Shown piece after piece: positions 1 to 6,338 of a stretch of 15,708 nt of DNA (position 1 is the first letter of the stretch; the number at the start of each line of letters is the position of its first letter). The notes under the pieces are model-generated. The model ran no database searches. It saw only the letters and a program-made list of their open reading frames with translations, and was not told the origin of the DNA. A program made the position numbers and the translations under genes. Origin of the DNA: Streptosporangiaceae bacterium (GTDB taxonomy: Bacteria > Actinomycetota > Actinomycetes > Streptosporangiales > Streptosporangiaceae); contig JASHQP010000150.1 of the NCBI GenBank assembly GCA_030039095.1, positions 1 to 15,708 on the forward strand, written 5' to 3'.

Positions 1-2
1 CG

Positions 3-2891
3 GGCCGGCCCGCCGGGGCCGGCGGCGCGCTCGAGGCCATGAACGCGATCGAGCCAAGCAGCCTGTTCGAGCCGAAGGAACTGCTGTTCCCGTGGGGAGC
101 CCGCGGCGTGCGGATGCCGGGCAGCCTGCTGACCGACCTTGACCGCCTGATCTGGGCGCCCTGCCCGGGACGCCAGGCACCGCCGCTCGGCTGGGACACG
201 CCGCAGCTCACCGTCGAGGCGGCCGTCGGCTACCTGGGCCGCGGCGCGGCCGCGCGGGACGGCCGGCGGCCCGGGGACGACGGGGCAGGCCGCCGCCAGA
301 CGCTGTTCGAGTCGGCCCTGGTGACTCTCATGGCCAGGCCGTTCGGCTGGCTGGTCGTCGCCGAGCCATCCGAGCTCATCGACACCGAGATCGCCGAGCT
401 GCGCACGCAGCTGAACGTGCTGCGGCGCTACGACGAGGAGCATTCCCGGTTCGACGCCAGCCGGGCCGAGCGCCGCCTCGCCGAACTCGACGCGTTCCGT
501 GAAGCCGGCCTCTGGAATGTCCGGGTGCTGGCCGGCGCGGCGACCGAGCAGGAACTGCGGCTGATCGCCCCGGTGCTGGTCGGGTCCGTCGACCTCGCTG
601 CGCACCCGTACCGGCTGCGCAGCGCCGAGGAGCCCCGCGACCTTGCCGACGCGCTCGCGTCCAAGCTCGCCGACCCGGTGGACGGCGCGCAGGTGCCGTT
701 CGCCGCCACGGCCGGCGCCCTCGCCGCGCTCACCGGCCTGCCGCGCGGCGAGGTGCCCGGCGTCCGGGTGCTGGACCCCACCAGCTTCGACGTGACCAGC
801 GAGACGATGAGCGACGCCGCCAGCGCGCTGAGCGCCGAGCTGTCTGCGGACGGCGACCCCAGGGGCGAGGCGGCCATCGATCTCGGCGCGATCCTGGACG
901 GCCAGGACCGGCGCGTCGGCGCGTTCCGGGTCCCGCTCGCCACGCTGAACCGGCACGCGTTCATCACCGGAGCGACCGGATCGGGCAAGTCGCAGACGGT
1001 CCGGCACATGCTCGAGCAGCTGACCGGGGCTGGCATCCCCTGGCTCGCGATCGAGCCGGTCAAGTCCGAGTACGCGGCCATGGCCGGCCGGATCGCCGGG
1101 AACGGCCACATCACGGTCATCAACCCGTCCGACCCAGCGGCGGTGCCGCTGTCGGTGAACCCGCTGGAACCCGAGCCGGGCTACCCTGTGCAGGCGCACA
1201 TCGACATGGTGCGGGCGCTCTTCCTGGCCGCGTTCGACGCGAGGGAGCCGTTCCCGCAGATCATCTCGCAGGCCCTGCAGCGCGCCTACGAGGACTGCGG
1301 CTGGGATCCGGTGACCGGCGCAGGCCGGCCCGGCGCACGGGCCGCTCCCGCCGTCCCGACCCTGGCCCAGCTGCAGCGCTCGGCGCTCGGCGTCATCGAG
1401 GACGTCGGCTACGGCCGGGAGCTGCAGGCCGACGTCCGGGGCTTTGTCGACGTGCGGCTGCGGTCGCTGCGCACCGGATCGGCCGGCCGGTTCTTCGAGG
1501 GCGGGCACCCGGCGGACATCGCCGAACTGCTCCGCCGCAACGTGGTGCTCGCGATCGAGGACGTCGCGAACGACGAGGACAAGGCGTTCCTGATCGGCAC
1601 GCTGATCATCCGGCTGGTCGAGTACCTGCGGATGCGCGCCCGCTCCGATCCCGCCGACGGCCTCGCGCACGTGATCGTCATCGAGGAGGCGCACCGGCTG
1701 CTGCGCGCCAGCAGGGAGGGTGCCAGCGCGCACGCGGTCGAGCTGTTCGCGAGCCTGCTCGCGGAGATCCGCGCCTACGGCGAGGGGATCATGGTGGTCG
1801 AGCAGATCCCGGCCAAGCTCCTGCCCGACGTGGTGAAGAACACCGCGCTGAAGGTGCTGCACCGGCTGCCGGCCAACGACGACCGCGAGGTCGTGGGCGC
1901 GGCCATGAACCTGGACGGCGACCAGTCGCGGCAGGTGGTCTCGCTGCGGCCGGGGGTGGCGGCGGTGTTCGCCGACGGCATGGACCGGCCGCTGCGGATC
2001 CGGGTCCCGTTCGGTGGCAGCAAGGAGCGGGCGGAGCAGTCGCACGACCGCTCGGTTCCGGTGCGCGGAAGGCGCTCGGCGGCCTGCGGCCCGGTGTGCG
2101 CGGGCGGCCGTGCCTGCAACCTGCTCGAGCTGCGTGCCGCCGACCTGCTCGCTGCCTCGCCCGAGGACGCCTGGCTGCGGATCTGGGCCGAGGCCCTGGT
2201 GCTGGCGTTCCTGACCAACCGGGCCCTGCCGGTGGTTCCGGCGGCGCTGCGCGCCCGCTGGGCGGAGCTGGACCAGCGGCTGCGCGAATGCCTGCTGGCC
2301 ACGGCCGTCGACAAGTCGCTGCTCGGCCGGGCGATAGCGGTCCGGGCCTACTACGACCCGGTGAGCCTGACCACGGCCGCCGCCGAGACCGCGCTGCGGC
2401 TGCTGGACGGGGGGAAGGGAGCGGGCGCCCCGCCCGGGCCGGACTGGGTGATCCCGCAGGTGCAGTGGCTGCACGAGGTGGAGCGGGTGTGCCCCTTCGG
2501 CGCCGACCAGCCGGACCCGTTTGCCCAAGCGCCGCCGCTCGAGTACCGGCTGGACGGCCTTGCCGACGGCCCGGGCCTGCGGGTCGGCCAGCGGGTTACC
2601 GGGCTGCGCAGGCACGCCCTGTCGATGGAGCTCGGCCGCAACCGGCAGCCCGCCTGGACCGTGCTGCTCGGCGACGATGAGCAGCGCGGCTTCGCGGACG
2701 ACCTCGCAGCCGTGGTGATCGGCGTGAGCCACCGGGGACAGCTGCGCCAGGCGGCTGGCGAGATGGGGATCGTGGGGTGGCTCGAGGCCGTGCTGAGCTG
2801 GCCCCGCCGGTTCATCGTCGGCGGTGAGGACCAGGCGGTGGTGGCGGCACCCTCGTCGGCCGCTACCTCCAACGGCAGCGCTGCCGGATAG
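3..2891 (+). CDS. HerA/DUF87-type P-loop ATPase, 5' end cut by window edge
   Basis: Likely a ring-forming DNA-translocating ATPase of the HerA/FtsK-like (DUF87) group. The frame is open to the left edge. The first ATG, at 39, has no ribosome binding site, so the true start is probably outside; residues are counted from that ATG. Walker A is GATGSGKS (311-318, Lys317). Walker B is VIVIEEAH (545-552). The following stretch, with VVEQIPAKLLPDVVKN and RLPANDDRE, is typical of HerA-like proteins, where it reports on ATP and contacts DNA or neighbours. The last 290 residues or so match nothing I recognise and carry a cysteine group (C683, C687, C693, possibly C818). HerA proteins usually work with a nuclease in end resection or phage defence, but no NurA-like gene is visible here. 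The stop lies 11 nt before murT. Family call firm; substrate and role unknown. Confidence 0.8.
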   Translation, partial: GRPAGAGGALEAMNAIEPSSLFEPKELLFPWGARGVRMPGSLLTDLDRLIWAPCPGRQAPPLGWDTPQLTVEAAVGYLGRGAAARDGRRPGDDGAGRRQTLFESALVTLMARPFGWLVVAEPSELIDTEIAELRTQLNVLRRYDEEHSRFDASRAERRLAELDAFREAGLWNVRVLAGAATEQELRLIAPVLVGSVDLAAHPYRLRSAEEPRDLADALASKLADPVDGAQVPFAATAGALAALTGLPRGEVPGVRVLDPTSFDVTSETMSDAASALSAELSADGDPRGEAAIDLGAILDGQDRRVGAFRVPLATLNRHAFITGATGSGKSQTVRHMLEQLTGAGIPWLAIEPVKSEYAAMAGRIAGNGHITVINPSDPAAVPLSVNPLEPEPGYPVQAHIDMVRALFLAAFDAREPFPQIISQALQRAYEDCGWDPVTGAGRPGARAAPAVPTLAQLQRSALGVIEDVGYGRELQADVRGFVDVRLRSLRTGSAGRFFEGGHPADIAELLRRNVVLAIEDVANDEDKAFLIGTLIIRLVEYLRMRARSDPADGLAHVIVIEEAHRLLRASREGASAHAVELFASLLAEIRAYGEGIMVVEQIPAKLLPDVVKNTALKVLHRLPANDDREVVGAAMNLDGDQSRQVVSLRPGVAAVFADGMDRPLRIRVPFGGSKERAEQSHDRSVPVRGRRSAACGPVCAGGRACNLLELRAADLLAASPEDAWLRIWAEALVLAFLTNRALPVVPAALRARWAELDQRLRECLLATAVDKSLLGRAIAVRAYYDPVSLTTAAAETALRLLDGGKGAGAPPGPDWVIPQVQWLHEVERVCPFGADQPDPFAQAPPLEYRLDGLADGPGLRVGQRVTGLRRHALSMELGRNRQPAWTVLLGDDEQRGFADDLAAVVIGVSHRGQLRQAAGEMGIVGWLEAVLSWPRRFIVGGEDQAVVAAPSSAATSNGSAAG

Positions 2892-2894
2892 CAT
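2889..2894 (+). promoter_or_regulatory. -10 box of a probable leaderless murT promoter
   Basis: TAGCAT fits TANNNT and ends 8 nt before the murT ATG; there is no Shine-Dalgarno in between. Its first three bases are also the stop codon of the upstream ATPase gene. I infer that murT has its own leaderless start in addition to read-through. No clear -35 box is visible. Confidence 0.4.
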
Positions 2895-2902
2895 CGGCGG
2901 CC

Positions 2903-4141
2903 ATGGGAAAGCTTCCGCTGCGCGCGCGTCTTGCCACGACCGTCGGTGGCGCCGCGGGACGCATGTCGCGGATGTCCGGGCGCGGCGATGGGTCGGTCAT
3001 CGGCGGCGTGGTGGGCCTGCGGATGGAACCCGACCTGCTCCGCCTGCTCGCCGCTGGCCGGCAGATCGTGCTGGTTACCGGCACGAACGGCAAGACCACC
3101 ACCACGAGGCTGATCACGGCGGCCCTCGGCGCGCTGGGGCAGGCGGTCGCGTCCAACGCGTTCGGGGCGAACATGGACGCCGGAATGGCTTCCGCGCTGG
3201 GGCAGGCCCGCAGCGCACCGTTCGGCGTCCTCGAGGTCGACGAGCGGTACCTGCCCGCCACGATCGACGCGACGGCACCCAAGGTGGTCACGCTGCTGAA
3301 CCTGAGCCGGGACCAGATGGACCGGGCGGCCGAGATCTGGCTCGTGGCCCGGCGGTGGCGGGAGGCGCTGGCCGACGCCAGCGACACCGAGGTGGTCGCC
3401 AACGCCGACGACCCTCTCATCGCCTGGGCGGCGAGCGGGGCGAAGCGGATCACCTGGGTTGCGGCCGGGCAGCGCTGGCGGGAGGACTCCTGGTGCTGCC
3501 CGGAATGCGGGTCACACCTGCTGCGCAACGAGATCGACTGGCGCTGCGGTGAGTGCAGCTTCGCCAGGCCAGCCACCAGGTGGGTGCTTGACGAGGACTC
3601 GGTGATCGACCCTCGCGGGCGCGTCCACGAGCTGTCGCTGGCCCTGCCGGGCCGGGCCAACCGGGCGAACGCGGTGGTGGCGCTGGCGGTGGCGGAATTT
3701 TTCGGCGCGGGCCTGGAGCAGACGCTGCCCCGGCTCCGCGAGGTGACGTCGGTGGTCGGCCGGTACACCCAGCTGGAACGGGACGGGCGGCTGCTGCGTC
3801 TGCTGCTGGCCAAGAACCCGGCGGGCTGGCTCGAGGCGTTCGACGTGCTCGTCCCGCCGCCGACCCCGGTGCTGCTCGCGGTCAACGCGAGGGTGCCGGA
3901 CGGCAAGGACACCTCCTGGCTCTGGGACGTCGACTACCGGGTGCTGCGCGGCCGCCCCGTGCTGGTCGCCGGCGAGCGCAGGATCGACCTCGCGATCCGG
4001 CTCGAAGCGGACCAGGTTGACTTCAGGCTCGCCGAGGACGTCGACGACGCGTTGCGGCAAGTGCCTCCCGGTCCCCTGGACGTGATCGCCAACTACACGG
4101 CGTTCCAGCGGATCCGGACGGCACTCGGCAGGGCCGAGTAA
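2903..4141 (+). CDS. murT: MurT, ligase subunit of lipid II isoglutaminyl synthase
   Basis: With GatD, MurT converts the alpha-carboxyl of D-glutamate in the lipid II stem peptide to an amide, giving D-isoglutamine, using ATP and glutamine-derived ammonia at the inner membrane face. The 412 residues show the Mur-ligase P-loop GTNGKTTTT (60-68, Lys64) and a Cys4 zinc ribbon inserted in the central domain (C199/C202 and C215/C218), characteristic of MurT and absent from MurC-F. The C-terminal DUF1727 domain has the motif DTSWLWD (336-342), where known MurT proteins keep the aspartate that completes the GatD catalytic triad. The ATG at 2903 is preceded by a -10-like box rather than a ribosome binding site. 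gatD follows after 13 nt. The pair confirms a Gram-positive, amidated peptidoglycan. Very secure call. Confidence 0.95.
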   Translation: MGKLPLRARLATTVGGAAGRMSRMSGRGDGSVIGGVVGLRMEPDLLRLLAAGRQIVLVTGTNGKTTTTRLITAALGALGQAVASNAFGANMDAGMASALGQARSAPFGVLEVDERYLPATIDATAPKVVTLLNLSRDQMDRAAEIWLVARRWREALADASDTEVVANADDPLIAWAASGAKRITWVAAGQRWREDSWCCPECGSHLLRNEIDWRCGECSFARPATRWVLDEDSVIDPRGRVHELSLALPGRANRANAVVALAVAEFFGAGLEQTLPRLREVTSVVGRYTQLERDGRLLRLLLAKNPAGWLEAFDVLVPPPTPVLLAVNARVPDGKDTSWLWDVDYRVLRGRPVLVAGERRIDLAIRLEADQVDFRLAEDVDDALRQVPPGPLDVIANYTAFQRIRTALGRAE

Positions 4142-4147
4142 GGAGGG
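4141..4147 (+). promoter_or_regulatory. Strong ribosome binding site that decides the gatD start
   Basis: AGGAGGG begins on the last base of the murT stop codon and ends 7 nt before the ATG at 4155. No comparable site precedes the internal ATG at 4245, where most GatD proteins would begin. This supports the longer form and ties gatD translation to the end of murT. Confidence 0.7.
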
Positions 4148-4154
4148 CAGGCCG

Positions 4155-4946
4155 ATGACCGCACGCCACCGGGCTCCCGGGCCGGATCAGCCGGAGCTGG
4201 AGCGGCCCTCGCGGCCGGGCAGGCGCCGCCGCGGACCGAGCAGCATGCGGCTGATCTGGGTGTACCCGGACCTGCTCAGCACGTATGGTGACCGCGGCAA
4301 CCTCCTCGTGCTCGAGCGCAGGGCCCGGCTGCGCGGCATCGAGACCGAGGCCGTGGCGGTGAATGCGGATCAGCCCGTGCCCCGCACCGGGGACATCTAC
4401 CTGATGGGCGGCGGCGAGGACCTGCCCCAGATTCTCGCCGCGCGGCGGCTGCGCTCGGACGGCGGGCTTGCCGCCGCTGCCGGCGGCGGGGCCGTGGTGC
4501 TGGCGGTGTGCGCCGGCTACCAGGTGATGGGCGCCGAGTTCGGCGGTGCCGAGGGCGAGCCGGTGCCCGGGCTCGGGATCCTGGACATACGCAGCGGGCG
4601 CGGGGAGCGCCGCGGGGTCGGTGAGATCGTCGCCGACGTCGATCCTCAGCTCGGCGTGCCCAGACTCACCGGCTTCGAGAATCATCAGGGAGTGACGACT
4701 CTCGGGCCCGGGGCAAGGCCGCTGGCGCGGGTCGCCACGGGGGTGGGCAACGGCGACGGCACCGAGGGCGCGTACGCGGGCCGTGTGGTCGGGACCTACC
4801 TGCACGGCCCGGTGCTGGTGCGCAACCCCGGCTTGGCCGACCTGCTGCTGTCCTGGGTGGCGGGGCCCCTGGCAGCGCTTCCCGGGACTGAGGAGGAGTG
4901 GGCCCGTCGGCTGCGGGAGGAGCGCCTGGCGGCGGTGGCGGGATAG
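4155..4946 (+). CDS. gatD: GatD, glutaminase subunit of lipid II isoglutaminyl synthase
   Basis: GatD is a class I (cobyric acid synthase CobB/CobQ-like) glutamine amidotransferase. It releases ammonia from glutamine and passes it to MurT. Among its 263 residues are the nucleophile Cys119 in VLAVCAGYQ and the catalytic His217 in GTYLHGPVL; the third residue of the triad is expected from MurT. The family core starts at residue 31 (MRLIWVYPDLLSTYGDRGN). The first 30 residues are a Pro/Arg-rich, probably disordered extension, accepted because a strong ribosome binding site precedes the upstream ATG. If the ATG at 4245 is used, the protein has 233 residues. It is co-transcribed with murT and is the last gene of this unit, facing the convergent DsrE gene 75 bp away. 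Confidence 0.93.
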   Translation: MTARHRAPGPDQPELERPSRPGRRRRGPSSMRLIWVYPDLLSTYGDRGNLLVLERRARLRGIETEAVAVNADQPVPRTGDIYLMGGGEDLPQILAARRLRSDGGLAAAAGGGAVVLAVCAGYQVMGAEFGGAEGEPVPGLGILDIRSGRGERRGVGEIVADVDPQLGVPRLTGFENHQGVTTLGPGARPLARVATGVGNGDGTEGAYAGRVVGTYLHGPVLVRNPGLADLLLSWVAGPLAALPGTEEEWARRLREERLAAVAG

Positions 4947-4990
4947 CCACGGCCTGCATCGGCGGCTGCCAGCAGGCGCGGCTGGCGGAG

Positions 4991-5044
4991 GGCTCCGTAC
5001 ACGAGCGGATGGGCGCGCGGCTCAGTACACGAGCGCCTGGGTGC
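4991..5044. repeat. 26-bp imperfect duplication of the dsrE-family gene 3' end
   Basis: 4991-5016 and 5019-5044 match at 22 of 26 positions, 28 bp apart, with a shared core GTACACGAGCG. The right copy contains the last codons and stop of the minus-strand DsrE-family gene; the left copy lies just beyond it. The spacing is not a multiple of three and the stop is altered in the left copy. It looks like a small slippage duplication in a convergent intergenic gap. Confidence 0.55.
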
Positions 5045-5387
5045 CGTCGGCCATGACCTCGGCCAGGAACGTCGACGCCCCGGCGATACGGACTCCCTTG
5101 ATGGTGTCCTCGGCGCTGATATCGCGGCGCGACGCACACTGGGAGCAGACCGTCACGGTCCCTTCCTCGAGCACCCGTGCCAGCAACTGGGCGAGCGGTG
5201 CCGCATGCGGAAGCGCCACGTCGTCGGCGCGGTCGGGCAGGGCGAACCAGGCGGCCTCACCGGTCAGCCACAGCGACACCTGAAGCCCGCTGGCGACACC
5301 CGTCGCGGCGATGGTGAAGGCCTGGTTGCAGCGTTCCTGGTCGTCTTTGCCCGCGGTGACCTTGACGACGAGTGAGCGGGAAGTCAT
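5022..5387 (-). CDS. DsrE/DsrF-like small sulfur-relay-type protein
   Basis: A 121-residue, single-domain protein resembling the DsrE/YchN fold: an N-terminal beta strand (SLVVKVTAGKDD), then a helix with Cys20, a strand (VSLWLTGEAAWFA), a helix (APLAQLLARVLEEG), and a CSQC pair (C81, C84) followed by a Arg-Asp-rich loop and GVRIAGASTFLAEVMADG. DsrE relatives pass sulfur or form small oligomers; here the CxxC pair is the plausible reactive site, but no other sulfur-relay genes are nearby, so function is open. The ATG at 5387 has no ribosome binding site; a TAGGCT box ends 6 nt upstream, pointing to a leaderless mRNA. It converges on gatD and diverges from the lipoprotein gene. Confidence 0.8.
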   Translation of the reverse strand: MTSRSLVVKVTAGKDDQERCNQAFTIAATGVASGLQVSLWLTGEAAWFALPDRADDVALPHAAPLAQLLARVLEEGTVTVCSQCASRRDISAEDTIKGVRIAGASTFLAEVMADGTQALVY

Positions 5388-5393
5388 ACCCGA

Positions 5394-5399
5394 AGCCTA
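5394..5399 (-). promoter_or_regulatory. -10 box of a probable leaderless promoter (DsrE-family gene)
   Basis: On the minus strand TAGGCT is followed by 6 nt and then the ATG at 5387, so transcription should begin at or next to the start codon. No Shine-Dalgarno can fit. No clear -35 box was seen. Confidence 0.45.
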
Positions 5400-5403
5400 A
5401 TCC

Positions 5404-5426
5404 GGATGGCGCGGGCCCGCGCATCC
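5404..5426. repeat. GC-rich palindrome in the divergent intergenic region
   Basis: GGCGCGGGCCCGCGC (5408-5422) contains a perfect 14-bp palindrome at 5409-5422. It extends by GGAT/ATCC arms with one bulged G to span 5404-5426. It lies immediately upstream of the DsrE-family -10 box, where an operator would act. The rest of 5388-5608 holds a weak plus-strand promoter candidate (TTAGGT, 18 nt, TACATT at 5467-5496) and short overlapping ORFs. Confidence 0.4.
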
Positions 5427-5608
5427 ACGTGACCTGGCGGGCATGCCGGGGAGCCGCGTGGGGAGGTTAGGTAACAGAATGGTAGCGGTCTACATTGGCG
5501 CTTCGGGGCCTTCGCACCTCATACTCGAGATACGACCTTTGGTGAACCAGCAGGAGGGGCAGCCCGTAATCCGATGAGTGGCCAGGCTCCTACCCTGGGA
5601 GGGCGCGC

Positions 5609-6256
5609 GTGAGACTGCGGCATCTGTACCGTGTCGCGGCGCTGGTAATCGTGGGATCTGCGGTAGCCGGGTGCAGCCTGGCGCCGCAGTACACGTATGT
5701 GTCGGACTCCGCCGACAGCGCGTACTTCAAGGTGCCGCCGAGCTGGCACCAGGTGCCCGAGTCCAGTCTGCAGTCGGCCGAGGGCTCCTCCAGCCAGGAG
5801 GGCAGCTACCTGTGGTCCGAGGCGTACGACGCGAACACGAAGCCATCGGTCGACCACGTGTTCGCGGCGACGGGGAAGCCGGTCGCCTACGCGAGCGTGA
5901 TCGGCCTTTCGTCGACCGAGCGGAGCTCGATCTCGTTCAACAGCATGCGCGACCTGCTGCTGCCGGTGACCGCGTCGGCGCGCAAGGCCGCCGCCGCCGA
6001 CCATGAGGAACTCGAGGGCTTTCAGTCGCTCAGCGATCAGGTGATCACGGACAGCAACAACAACCGGGGCATCCGCGAGATCTTCGACTACGACCTCGGC
6101 ACCACTCCGGAGACCTTCGACCTGACCGTGCTGACCAACTCGGCCACTACCAAGCTCTACTTTCTGCTCGTACAGTGCACGGAGACCTGCTTCGCGTCCA
6201 ACTACAAGCAGATCTCCGACGTCGTCGATTCGTTCACGGTCGGAGGAGGGTCCTGA
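5609..6256 (+). CDS. Secreted lipoprotein of unknown function
   Basis: 215 residues with a classical lipoprotein signal: positive start (MRLRHLYR), hydrophobic stretch (residues 9-20) and lipobox VAGC with Cys22 as the lipidation site. The mature part is hydrophilic, Ser/Tyr/Asp-rich and has a motif YFKVPPSWHQV near its start and a C-terminal stretch ending in DVVDSFTVGG, the layout of small single-domain extracytoplasmic lipoproteins of actinomycetes. I do not recognise a catalytic motif. The GTG start is chosen because GGGAGG sits 5 nt upstream and the signal peptide begins directly there. The FtsH-like protease gene starts 82 nt downstream on the same strand, so the lipoprotein may be a substrate, adaptor or sensor for it; that is inference. 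Confidence 0.8.
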   Translation: MRLRHLYRVAALVIVGSAVAGCSLAPQYTYVSDSADSAYFKVPPSWHQVPESSLQSAEGSSSQEGSYLWSEAYDANTKPSVDHVFAATGKPVAYASVIGLSSTERSSISFNSMRDLLLPVTASARKAAAADHEELEGFQSLSDQVITDSNNNRGIREIFDYDLGTTPETFDLTVLTNSATTKLYFLLVQCTETCFASNYKQISDVVDSFTVGGGS

Positions 6257-6338
6257 TGCCCGCCCGGTGCATGAAGCCCGGCGCCGGAGGCCCCTGCCCT
6301 GACGCGCACACGCCATCCTTCTCGGTCAGGAGTTCACG

